DNA from: Symsagittifera roscoffensis
Lineage: Eukaryota > Xenacoelomorpha > Acoela > Convolutidae
DNA: 64,000 bases
Reading direction: 5' to 3'
Assembly: GCF_963678635.1 (NCBI RefSeq)
Contig: NC_087062.1
Span: 79,175,200 to 79,239,199, forward strand
Positions within the stretch are counted from its first letter, which is position 1, and each line of letters starts with the position of its first letter. Below are positions 31,330-42,022 of this stretch, in pieces. The notes below the pieces were generated by a model that saw only the letters and a list, made by a program, of their open reading frames with translations, was not told the DNA's origin and did not search any database. The translations under genes were made by a program, and so were the position numbers.

Positions 31330-32080
31330 GTTAAGCCATTGGACAAATTTGAACGCAAAATCAGGATTTGATTATTTATATACACTTCTGAGAAAAACAA
31401 AAACAGAAAATGACTGTTTTGAATATATTTTTTGAGAACTACAAAATGGAAATTTTACAAAAGCAGTTTTACCGAAGAGAAGTCCGGACTTTGAACAATT
31501 ACTAGACTCTGATGTCAGAAATTTGCCGCAATTATTCACCAAATGTTTGTTATTCGAAACAAAAATATCTCTTCTTTAATTTTCGGCGTTTGTGAATAGG
31601 TTTTTTGTTTTTGTGAATAAGAACCAAAGTTACCAATCAGAGTTCTACATCATTGGTTCTACACCAGCAGGAATGTATCTCAAGGACAACGCTTGATTGG
31701 CCATACCTTTTGTTAGGGGGTCGGTTTTACTGTATTCGGGAAAACAACAAAAATATCAAAACTTGTGGGGTACCTTGATACTACTCAATCCTTCTGATTA
31801 AAAAATCAGAAGTTCGAAATTATCCTTGTAACCGAGGTTACAGTCAGGAGTCCCTTCATCACCTTATCCAGTCAAAATCCTCGGAAGTTTCCCGATATGG
31901 ATAAGTAAAGTATAATGTGAAGAGAAGTAAAGAGAGTCAGATCGTAAAGAGAGTCACCAAATAAGCTCTCTTCAACACTGGGAAGTGTTGCAATCTCAAC
32001 TCTTGGCCTTCCCGATTAATGAAATCAGCATAGTGACGATTGGGTCACCACAACCGTTACTTTCCGAATGGTCTCGGATC
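31330..32080. other. Spacer without recognisable gene
   Basis: AT-rich with short GC-richer patches. Nothing assignable. Confidence 0.4.
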
Positions 32081-32089
32081 TTCTTACTT

Positions 32090-32476
32090 GTTCTTCTATT
32101 TATCTCTCTGCTTAGTTCAGCGCCTCGTGTGTTCTTCACTATTGATAATCTTCGCTCAGAACTTCACGGCTTTGTCAGTTGTTGCGAAAATTATAATTGT
32201 CGCGTGTCTCTACAATCAAACAAAATTTTAAAATTTCACGTGTCACTCCATGTTAACCTCTTTGAACTCTTCAATTCTATGAGTAACGCCACTAATTATT
32301 CTACTAAGGGCTAGGGAATCAACTACCGTTGTATCCCACAGGAGCTGCCCATTAACAGCCCATGGGATGAGCGTCAAACCGTCTGTTCGGTTCTGATATA
32401 TCCTGTGGAGGTGTCGTGGCTCTATACCAGAAGAAATACGAGTGGAGGAAAGATTTTGCTTTATATGAGCTTTCAA
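32090..32476 (-). pseudogene. Non-LTR retrotransposon C-terminal fragment (copy 2)
   Basis: The minus-strand frame 32476-32243 reads RTDGLTLIPWAVNGQLLWDT, then VVDSLALSRIISGVTHR. The pattern P/T-D-G-L-T-L-x-P-W-x-x-G-x-x-L-x-W-D-x-T is a recurrent C-terminal block of LINE-type polyproteins that follows the RT. Downstream (32290-32096) the DNA is repeated at 28.44-28.62 kb. The RT itself is not adjacent. It may correspond to the separate minus-strand RT piece at 34.6-35.0 kb, which lies upstream on the same strand, if the intervening 2 kb are insertions. Confidence 0.65.
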
Positions 32477-32479
32477 ATT

Positions 32480-34070
32480 TGAACGCCTAGAGAATATCCC
32501 TGCTTTATTGAGACAAGATACGTCATGCCATCCATAGTCGGTTACATCTCTTCCGCCAACGCATTTTCACACTTTCTTGAACCCAAGCGGAGTCGAATTG
32601 CAATTCTAAGCTGCTGAAATTATAGTTTCAATTTTAGAGTTTTACACGGTATGACATTCAACCACTGCGATTCGAACTTATCCTGGAAACACTTGAAATT
32701 GATTTAATTCAAAAGGTTCTGGTTTCAAAATCGTTATTGTAAATGAGCTCGGTCCAAATTTTTTAGATTCCGTTTTTCAGAGCGACTTCACATTTTGCTG
32801 GACCAAACCAAATTTCTAATTCATCATTATATGTTCCATCCTCATTTCAAAACAAAAGGCTTACTTCAGGTAGCTTTTGCTCCTACTGCTGAGGCTAAAA
32901 AAATACGGGTAAAGCTTGTAGGCGACCGGAAGAGACATCCAAGACACCTTTGACTGCTAGGAGAACTGCGTGCAAAAATTGGCTATCAATCCTTTTTACC
33001 TTGGTTACTTTCATAAAAAGTTTCTGAAAACTCGATCGTACTTTCCATTTTCACTTTGCAAAAAAAACAAGGATTGTTCGCAAAAAATATAAGAGCTTCG
33101 TTATGCTAAAGCGTTTTTTAAGAAGTAAAAACCATAATGTGCATCCAGGTTATCAATAAACTCCAGCTCAGCTATTTTTCAATTAACAGTTTATTTCGAC
33201 AAGATTCCCCTGTAGGAGAACCCAAGATCATTGATTCATCCTTGGATTTGATTTTTGTTTTTGACCATAAATTTTGAAATTGACCTATATTTGTAATTTA
33301 CCAGGTACTTGTATTGTGTCCTGGAAAACGTAGATCACATTTTTCTGTATTTATGCTAAAGCCATGATGCTTTCTGATTTCAGTAATTTGTAAGGTTTTG
33401 GAGCACTATCATTTAGTCGTCGGCTAGGTTTCCATCAGCCTAAAACCAAATGTTTATTTCGGATTCAAGTTTTTTACTAGCATCTGTATTGTTTCAGCAA
33501 AAAACTGTGGATACGTTACCATAATTGAAAGTTAGTAGACAAAATTAATTTAAGCAGTGAACAAAAATAATTAACGAAAAAACGAAAGTTTGTTTGAAGA
33601 CTGAACATTGTTAATTTGTTTGGTATTTATTCTCAGAAATTCGACACCAAGTGTTGCCGGAGAAAAATTAGAATTGAGTGATATGTTCTTCAGATTGATT
33701 TTGTTGAGGGCAAAAAAAAGCAGATGCATTTTTTTATTTCGTTTTAATTGCAATAACCCTCGGACAAGCATATTTTATGGTGGTGACCGTTGCTGCAAAC
33801 TTCTGCAATCATCTTTCGCTTTATACCGTTTGATGTCCTAAGGCCCATTGGGCGGCTGTCATAAAATTTGTGCAATTCTACCAGACAGCCGCCAAAATAG
33901 TTCTGACGATAAACGATCCCAATTGTGAAAAAAAGAAATGGGAAGGGTCAGTTTTGAATCGAAGTACTAATTCTTAAAGATTCGATTTGACCGCGCATGA
34001 CACGTAACCATATAGTTTTTCATGAAAACACTGAAAAATCGCGAAAAAAAAGAATAGCGGTTTTCCTTGG
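32480..34070. other. AT-rich spacer
   Basis: No gene. At 33844-33893 a GC-richer GGCGGCTGTC / GACAGCCGCC inverted pair (10 bp, about 28 bases apart) is visible. Confidence 0.4.
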
Positions 34071-34075
34071 TCGGA

Positions 34076-34078
<3 letters not shown>

Positions 34079-34162
<84 letters not shown>
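34079..34162. repeat. Compound microsatellite (AT)n(AG)n
   Basis: About 26 AT units (34079-34130) followed by about 16 AG units (34131-34162). Confidence 0.98.
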
Positions 34163-34166
<4 letters not shown>

Positions 34167-34635
34167 TATTAGAACAGAAAAAATAGAGAAAAACCATTGA
34201 AAATTTAAATCAAGAAGAAGAAGCTCTGAACTGTAACGATTGTACGGTTACAATCATTACCGAGCAAATCATGTGAACCAGGAAGGCTAACGGGAGAAAA
34301 TACAACCCTTCCCGACCGTGAAGAAGACGCTTCTTCACAAGGATTTGAGAAGTCGGAGGGCTCAAGGAGAACTGTATTTAACTAAATTTTGGCTTCCCGA
34401 TATGGCCTGAATTTGCTTTATAACATCAGATTCACTTTCAAATCATAAGAAACTAGGGGTAAAGGGAACATTTGATTTATGTGCGATGGATAGGATGATT
34501 TTTTCTACTGAACAATTACACTAAAATTTCAGCAACTTAATTGTAAAAATATAATTGCCCTGAAAAATTTAGCTTTCAAGTAGTAACAACTTTGTCGACC
34601 AAATTTTTTGAGAACCGCATTGAAGTGGCCGGGGC
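34163..34635. other. Spacer with GC-richer patch
   Basis: 34220-34370 is GC-richer and contains inverted words (ATTGTACGGTTACAAT; GACCGTGAAGAAG with CTTCTTCAC). No gene. Confidence 0.35.
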
Positions 34636-34639
34636 AGAC

Positions 34640-35040
34640 AAGGTAAAAACACGTAAAGCTCTTTTTAGACGCTAGCCAGTCGTTTTAGGATCTAGTTTTA
34701 CTCTCCGTCGGTATGTACTTGCAATCTAGTGCAGCATATGGTCCAGTAGAATGCTTGTTTTGGCAAAATAACATAAGCCGCATCATTTTTTCCTGCAGTC
34801 TTTTGAGATGGGTTTTTTTTTCAATTCGTTGAGTGCGAGTGTAGATTGGTTGTATATAGGTACGCGATGGGCATATATTTTAGAGAAGAAAATTAATCCA
34901 AGATAACTGTAGGTGTTGATAAAATGGAGTTCGTCTCCGGCTCGAGTAAATTTGTACCTAGCAGCTACTATGCCCCCTTTCTAAATTTGGCTATCTTGCT
35001 TTTGTTGGTGTTGACTCCTATCTGATTTTGGAAAACTGAA
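34640..35040 (-). pseudogene. Non-LTR reverse transcriptase, C-terminal part
   Basis: On the minus strand, from about 35040, the frame reads CSVFQNQIGVNTNKSKIAKF, then RKGGIVAARYKFTRAGDEL and FINTYSYLGLIF. This is the LINE RT segment C-x-x-x-G-L-x-V-N-x-x-K-T-K-x-x-x-F-R-x-G-G followed by the V-N-x-Y-x-Y-L-G block. Later residues (LDPKTT, ALRVFTLS) continue to about 34640 with stops. The catalytic palm motifs upstream are absent. The Y-L-G block followed by a long helical tail fits CR1/RTE/Jockey-type elements. Confidence 0.7.
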
Positions 35041-36570
35041 CAGTGTTGAAGATTAAAAAAAGATCAATAGAGATTGATTGTCCCAGTAGAAAGAGTCAAA
35101 TAAATATAAAAAGTTCATTCATTTATCTTTCATTTATCTTTTCATAAGAACACACCTATTCATTCACACACCTGTTCTACCATATGCTTTGTATTTCATT
35201 TTGAATCCTTAAAAATCCTTTCAATTCTCCCTCACTTAAGTTTTTCGAGATAATTTGGGCAAAAAGACAAGTTCTTAGAATTTTTTGCGAGAAAAACGAT
35301 AGTTAATGATTAGCAAAGCTAAAAAAAACTTAAAGTAACAACCGAGCAAGAGAATTGGTCTATGCTAAAGGCAAGCATGTGGAAAAAACAGGTTAATATT
35401 CAGGCGATGGCAGCTCTAATTTTAGCTCTGCCAGTAAATTATTCGTTCTGGTGAAACCGTTTTTCCCCTAAATTCCCCAGTTCCAACTCAATTTTTAAGG
35501 AAATTCAGTTCACACGCGGTTACTTATTTAAAACAATTGGCAGAAACAACCCTTAAAAAGTCTCTACGGAACTAAATGATAAAGTTTGTTGCAGAAGCAA
35601 AGAAGAGACGATGATCAGTTATAAAAAAAGTTTTGGTTTCATTTCATCCACCTTTTATTTTACTTTTTGAAAACATTTCACCAGTTATATTGATGAAAAG
35701 AAAATTATTTTGCATCAATTACTTCAAGATGAATATAATTATTGTTGAACAATTCTCAGAAAGTGTAGTTTTGTTTAAATTGGATTGATCATTGAAAAAA
35801 ACCGGAGGAATATTTGAATCAAGATCTTTGCCCAAAAAGTTCCAATGATTATTACATTGAGGTTTATGAGGTTTTTGAGAACAATTCTATTTAGCTAGAC
35901 AAAAAAACTAGTTGCTCATAAAAAATGAGCAAAGTGGTAAAAGATGGAGTGATGCTAAAACTGATATCAAGCACTTTGCTTCAATTGACCATAAATTTCA
36001 CGATTTCTCCCTTCCAGCATAAATTCAGCTGATTTGAGCATTGTTTCTGGTTTGGCAACACTATATAACAGAAACCTTAGCCCTAATTAGATCAAGTCTT
36101 CTCATGATTTTGTTAATGAGAAAAAAAGAAGAAAAATTTCAAAGTTTAACAATATTTTTGGTCAATGTTTTGTGTCATTGTATCAACATGATACCAAATA
36201 ATCAAATAGTTGTGGTTTTACGCTTTTCATAAAATACAGCAATGATTGTTTCACATTTAGAACAAAAAAGATTCACAACTTAGCCAAAAAATTTGGATTT
36301 CTGAAAACTGTTTAAAAAACTTGAGATTATTTCCAAATATTTGAGATAATTTCCAAAAACTTTATCATCTGAAACTTCAATCCGAAAATCTGAAACCTAT
36401 TTCTAGACGTTGGGGAATCTATTACTCATCTCAAAAGATAGGATTCAATACAAGGAATTAACATTCCGTTTGGAATCTTAAAAATTATTGGCAAAATAGG
36501 GCGCCATTTTTTGAAGAACAAATATTATATCGAAACTTACCATCTTACCATCTGAAACTCTGAAACTTGT
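35041..36570. other. AT-rich spacer
   Basis: No gene supported. The frame at 36041-36232 is hydrophobic, AT-driven, and lacks any motif. Short local repeats such as CTTGAGATTATTTCCAAATA / TTGAGATAATTTCCAAAA at 36320-36360. Confidence 0.4.
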
Positions 36571-37407
36571 AACCTAAGCTAAAACATGGGAAATCTTTTT
36601 GCTAGGTTAATGCATAAGGTGAGGACCGGATACTCTATGGCTTATGTTAATACAGAGATCCCTCACCGACCCAACCAATTTTGCCGCGACATACACTACT
36701 GTGCTATGATACTTGGTTAATCATAAAAATGGCTTTGCCATTGGCGCCTCTTTTTTAGCATGTTTTTGGCTTAAATAGTACGAACACGCATTGAAGAAGG
36801 AAATTTTTTATTTGAGAAAATTCTCCACAAAAAATTGTTAATAAAACTTATAACCTAAGCTAAAACATGGGAAATCTTTTTGCTATGTTAATGCATAAGG
36901 TGAGGACCGGATACTCTATGGCTTATGTTAATACAGAGATCCCTCACCGACCCAACCAATTTTGCCGCGACATACACTACTGTGCCATGATACTTGGTTA
37001 ATCATAAAAATGGCTTTGCCATTGGCGCCTCTTTTTTAGCATGTTTTTGGCTTTAATAGTACGAACACGCATTGAAGAAGGAAATTTTTTATTTGAGAAA
37101 ATTCTCCACAAAAAATTGTTAATAAAACTTATAACCTAAGCTAAAACATGGGAAATCTTTTTGCTAGGTTAATGCATAAGGCGAGGACCGGATACTCTAT
37201 GGCTTATGTTAATACAGAGATCCCTCACCGACCCAACCAATTTTGCCGCGACATACACTACTGTGCCATGATACTTGGTTAATCATAAAAATGGCTTAGC
37301 CATTGACGCCTCTTTTTTAGCATGTTTTTGGCTTTAATAGTACGAACACGCATTGAAGAAGGAAATTTTTGATTTGAGAAAATTCTCCACAAAAAATTGT
37401 TAATAAG
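36571..37407 (+). repeat. Three near-identical 281-bp tandem units with conserved hairpin
   Basis: Units start at 36571, 36852 and 37133 (AACCTAAGCTAAAACATGGG) with a period of exactly 281 bases. They differ at only a few sites each, roughly 98 percent identical. Each has a hairpin (in unit 1: GGTGAGG 36618-36624 with CCTCACC 36661-36667, GAT/ATC, CTCT/AGAG) containing ACCGGATACTCTAT, then GACCCAACCAATTTTG, a short GGC-TTT-GCC hairpin, and a T-run (CTCTTTTTTAG). Unit 3 has a C for the T in the GGTGAGG arm, which breaks one pair. The hairpin layout recurs at 9284-9352. No ORF runs through the array. Confidence 0.92.
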
Positions 37408-37448
37408 TGTCCCCACAAGGCAACAAGCTGTTATCATCGGCTCAAAAA

Positions 37449-37899
37449 AGCTAGAAGGTGAGGAATGCTTGAAATATATCACTTTAATAGCGGAGATTTA
37501 CATCAGACTACAATTACCGAAAAGTAACTGCAACTGTATGCTATTGTGAGAGTTGAAATTGGAGGATGGTAATCAAGGCAGAGCCACAAAGTGTGAAATT
37601 TTTCCCCTGTTTATTAATGATACAGTGAGGATGACCAATTGTAACCCTGAGGAAGTGCTTCAAATCGCCAATAGAATTCATTCTCACTCATAGTTCACTA
37701 TTGAAACACCAAATGCATCAAGAAACCCAGCGTTTCGAGATTCAGAAGCTAACATAAATAAAACGGGTGAGTTAGCTGTGGATCATATCAAAAACCAACA
37801 GGTACAGTTATCACCCTCAACTTCAGGAGTCGGGCACTCCTTCAGTAGAAAAAAAGAGTGTAAATCAAGAAAAAGTCTTCTAGGATCCTTCTATATGTA
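37449..37899 (+). pseudogene. Unidentified decayed ORF immediately after the 281-bp array
   Basis: A single phase runs from KLEGEECLKYITLIAEIYIR through KCEIFPLFINDTVRMTNCNP and PNASRNPAFRDSEANINKTG to QLSPSTSGVGHSFSRKKECK and a final TAA. It has only two in-frame stops (TGA near 37548, TAG near 37692) in 150 codons. The composition is far more protein-like than neighbouring frames. A Pro/Ser-Ser-Gly linker followed by basic residues suggests the C-terminal part of a mobile-element structural protein. No family recognised. The TGA may derive from a Trp codon. Confidence 0.4.
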
Positions 37900-37978
37900 A
37901 AACTTTTGCTATGGCAAAAAAATTCAAACGTAAACAGTAGTTGGATAGTCATTATCTAGAAGACTGGTCGTCTAGGGC

Positions 37979-38227
37979 TTAGCGTTGCACTGCATCTCGT
38001 GCCCTCAAAAAACCATTGGGGAGAAGAATAACACCAGGAGCAAGGGTAACAATCAGAAGTCCTCCAATAGCTGTAAGGACGTATGAACCATGCTGATTAT
38101 TCAATGTCGAGGTAACCACAGTGGAAACTTTGCAAAAAGGCTTAAAATCACCGCCGGGCAAACAGTGTTCAAGACTAAAACTGTATACATTAGCTAGTTT
38201 TTTAAATTTTTTTGGATGATGATGCAT
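37979..38227 (-). other. Open frame with hydrophobic segment, unassigned
   Basis: An 82-codon minus-strand frame with a hydrophobic segment GSYVLTAIGGLLIVTLAPGV that could be membrane-spanning. It overlaps the end of coding-like DNA on the plus strand, and GC is raised in this patch. Not recognised, and it could be an antisense shadow. Confidence 0.2.
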
Positions 38228-38229
38228 TA

Positions 38230-40540
38230 AAATTGTGCAAAAGTATAATTTTTTTTACGTAATTGATTTGTCGTTGATTTTTTTAAGGTAACCAATTTGT
38301 TATTGCTGTTTTTTGATCAATAAAACCAAGGTTAAGTCAATTTTTTTTCAACTTTTCGTTCAATTCAGTTTAATGTCTATATTCGCATGACTTTTTCAGA
38401 TTAAAAAATTTATTTTGGCTGCAAGCATAAAAAGACCGCAACGAAAATTAAAAAGAGGCAAAGTGAAGCTCGGCGCTACTTCCTATGCAACACAAAAATA
38501 ACAAGGCAAACTAACCGACAAAACATCCGACGAAAACAAAAAAAACTATACTTTCAACAAAATGGCGGAAAAAAGTTATTGTTAAAATTTTGTCATCTGT
38601 GTATTGATTTTATCTTCAAAAAAATTTCTAGCAATCTGTGAAAAAATGAAATAAATGACAAGCAAGAATTAATTACAAAAATATATTATTCATTATGCTC
38701 AGACACTTATTTCAACATTTGCATTGATCCAAGTTGGAGGCATGGGTTTCCTAAAGCTTAAGATAGCAGGCTATAAGTTTTAAAGTTTGGAATGGTATGT
38801 TTCAAATGGTCAGATTCTAAGTTTCAAAAAAAAATTGCGACCAATTCTACTGACACAGCCATATTTAAGATTGTAAACTGGAATAATTAAAATCTTATTT
38901 TTTATGATTGGGAATACAATTTTTAGAGATAGACTTCAGATGAGTTTCGGATGATAAGTTGCAGAGTGTAAGTTTTTTTGGCAAAAAACTCAAGTTTTGA
39001 AGAAAAAAAATTCTGAAATATCATGTTTTTGGCCGATTTTTTGTGGCGTTTTTCAACTAACTGTGAAAAACCAATGCGATATTACGTGTACATTGTAAGA
39101 GGAATTGTTTATAGGTTTGTATTGGAACTCATCACTATCTCTCTTTCGCTTCTACAGAATAATTATTTATGAAATTTCCGTAGAAATTTTTTGTTTTAAG
39201 GTTGTCCTGCTTTCTGTTTCATATAGGTTCTGTGGTCAAAAATGGGAAAAATAATAGATAAATAGTATCAATTGAACAAAAAAATTACTGGTAGAAGTAA
39301 AAGTAGAACTGCAAACGTCTAAACTTCTGTTCTTTGTACATGTTTGAAATTAGCTGAAAACATTTCTTTTAGCCTATTTACACTAAGCTTTTTTCTTTTT
39401 TCTGGCCAACTACATTTTCTGTGATCAGTAAATATCATTTTTTTGCAAATAGACACAAAATATTTTTTTATTCTTAATTTTAGCACAAAGTTTCTCAAAA
39501 TTGTTCAAGTGGGTGAATAATGGGGTCAGTTAAAACATTCGAAACATTCAAAATAGAATTCACGAGACAAGCAGCTGGTAAAAAACGAGAACAATTGGGT
39601 TGATTTTGATGTTCAGTTTGGTGAACAACAAAAATTAAACCTATCGATTGTATTCTGAAAACATTCAAAAACAAAAATACCAGAAAAAAAATCCGTTTCT
39701 TGAGGTTTTTTTCATGTAAAATTTACAACAGGACAATTCCTCACAAAATAAACTCAGAAATCAAATCCAAGTATAAATTGTATCAATTAAACAATTTTTC
39801 TTAGAATTCTTCAAGCAAAAATTTTACATTTCCTCCTAGTTTTTTAACTGAAAAAAAGAAGCTAGCTAGAGCCAAAACTTTGAACTCACAATAAGCGTTT
39901 TTGAATTGCTTCATGTTACATACAATTTTATTTAAAATTTATACAACTGAATGTGCTAAAACTGTTTGTGTAAAAACTCCTACAAAACCATCCTTATTTT
40001 CTTTAAAAATTTTTCTACATCAATTTTATAGGTTTTTTTCTAAGTAAAATTAACTATACGTAGAATTTGAAACGAGATTTTTGATTTATGCTTTCTCTAT
40101 TTTCTTCCATAAGAAATATTTTTGCTTGATTTAAACAACAATAAAATATATGTTAGTAAAACACTGTATCAACTAGCCAAAGATTTTAAACCAGAATGAA
40201 TAGTTCAGACAAAAAATGCTTAAAACACCTGAATTGTCACGTAATGTTACTTATTTATAAAAATAAACCAAAAAACAGGTAAACATAAACATTTATGCAA
40301 ACTTTTTGAAACAAAATTTTTAACGTGACAGAAAATCACCTACAGATTGCAAGTTTTTTTGGTGAAATGAAACGCTTCTGGTCCATTTCCATTAGATTGT
40401 AAATTTACTTTTTTTTTGCTCAAAAACCATGATTCTGTCTTTAGATACACATATAATGGGGAACAAAAAACTTTGAATTAAACATACAAAACATTACAAA
40501 GCATAAAACTTATCGAATCATCATCAATCAGCAACAAAGA
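38230..40540. other. Long AT-rich stretch without gene
   Basis: Over 2 kb of A/T-run-rich DNA. No ORF, repeat family or RNA gene recognised. Confidence 0.5.
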
Positions 40541-40544
40541 CAAA

Positions 40545-40915
40545 ATCTAGCAAAATTTGGGACAATTTTTGGCTTCACTAGGTGGTTTCAAAATCTGGTT
40601 GATATAGGCAATTTGCTTCAAGACTTCATTTTCTTTCGCAGTGAAGAGTCGAAATCTACGTAGGGTTGTTGACCTTGTATTTCTTGACTAAGACACAGGC
40701 TCTCCTCATGTTGTATGTTGCAAGTTCGTATCCTTTGCTACAATTGTCGAGCTACTGATCCATATTTGATTCTTTGCCAGAATTGATTTTATATATAGGT
40801 GCAAGTCCACAGTCTTCACAACCACAATAATTGTTTTTCTGCTTCTTTTTCACCAATTTAGACTTGCTGTTGCTTTTCGAAATGTATCAATTCAGTATTC
40901 GTGAATAGTTGAAAG
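40545..40915 (-). pseudogene. Second copy of the 2-kb unidentified coding fragment
   Basis: On the minus strand the DNA aligns to 1962-2363 over several blocks: AGCAAGTCTAAATTGGTG with AGCAAGTCTATCTTGGTG; the CGAACTTGCAACATACAACA region with CGTAGCAACATACAAGA; and TTCACTGCGAAAGAAAATGA with TTCACTGCAAAGGAGAACGA. Protein blocks are conserved better than the DNA, with changes mostly at third positions in the YELATYN..RRACVLVKKY segment. It is broken by stops and shifts. Family unknown. Confidence 0.5.
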
Positions 40916-41123
40916 CATTGTTCAAAACAAAGTTTCATTTTTTTTAGGAAATTGGGACCAAGCTAATTTCCCAATTGTTTTTTGATTTTTTGAAATTTCA
41001 ATGTAATTGAGACCACCGTCTTTTCTGGAGTACTATTTGAATAGAAGAGCAAATTAATTAGATAAAGAGAACTGAAAAAAAATGATTTGAATTTTAAATA
41101 AATGGGGAAGTTAAAGTATGAGT

Positions 41124-41504
41124 CATCCCTCCACACGCCAAAAAAGCACAAAGAATAGATTTCGCTCATTGTAACAAATCAATTATGGCAAATTAGCTTC
41201 TTTCAACCAATTTGGAACGATTTCTAAGACAAATGAAATCTCCGCTTGCTCGTTAATAGCGCGAAATACAACGCGCGTTGATTCTCCCAAGGCCAAAATT
41301 ACAATTTTTAAACCCCCATAACTTTAAGAAAATTGGTCACAGGTGAAATATTTTTTCAAGTTTAAGATCGCGACAACAAAAGCTTCCAAATGATATAAAA
41401 AAAGTCCCGTCAAAAATGGCTAGTTAAAAGGTCGAAATTTGTCTGAAGAAAAGAACCCATCCCGAGCACAAATACTTCGTTAATTTCGGATCGAAAGTCG
41501 GAAC
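41124..41504 (-). mobile_element. HINE-like element copy, 3' end missing
   Basis: Matches the body of the repeat family described at 50914-51427 (ACACGCCA..., ATCAATTATGGCAAATTAGCTTC, AACCAATTTGGAACGATTTC, CACAGGTGAAATAT, ATGGCTAGTTAAAA) and ends with GAAAGTCGGAAC. The hairpin end is missing at the left. Confidence 0.75.
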
Positions 41505-41977
41505 AATAATAGAAGTAAAAGACAAAAAATGAATCAAAATCAGTTCAAACTTTCTCGACTTTTACAAAGCATTGTTTTCAGTAACCTCATAAAAAAATTT
41601 TAGCATATCTTGGTCTTAGAAGCCGGTCGGACTAGTTTGGTGGTGGCTGTGGCGCTTACATGTAATGGCGTTTTTATGTAATGCATATACCAGGTTAAAC
41701 CAACTAATCATTCGTGCTGTCGAGCAAGTTAATTTCGGATCGAAAGTCGGAACAATAATAGAAGTAAAAGACAAAAAATGAATCAAAATCAGTTCAAACT
41801 TTCTCGACTTTTACAAAGCATTGTTTTCAGTAACCTCATAAAAATTTTTTAGCATATTTTGGTCTTAGAAGCCGGTCGGACTAGTTTGGTGGTGGCTGTG
41901 GCGCTTACATGTAATGGCGTTTTTATGTAATGCATATACCAGGTTAAACCAACTAATCATTCGTGCTGTCGAGCAAG
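41479..41977 (+). repeat. Two-copy 249-bp tandem repeat, third copy at 47.4 kb
   Basis: 41479-41727 and 41728-41977 are almost identical. Each begins TTAATTTCGGATCGAAAGTC, which is the end of a HINE-like copy, and contains TTAGAAGCCGGTCGGACTAG and ATGTAATGCATATACCAGG. A diverged copy lacking the HINE end lies at 47420-47640. Confidence 0.92.
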
Positions 41978-42022
41978 TTTGACTTGGCTTTTAGATTTTG
42001 GCGTAAGCACAGGGGTCAGTTC

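Noticed and set aside
33967-34200. Open frames on both strands across the microsatellite
   Set aside because: They consist of (Ile-Tyr)n and (Arg-Glu)n or (Ser-Leu)n from the AT/AG repeats.
36571-37407. CRISPR-like or rRNA-spacer array
   Set aside because: Units are adjoining 281-bp tandem copies without short repeats and variable spacers, in a eukaryotic genome, and no rRNA sequence is present.
41600-41660. tRNA-like or SINE promoter in the 249-bp repeat (TTAGAAGCCGGTCGGACTAG)
   Set aside because: No B box and no cloverleaf could be drawn.
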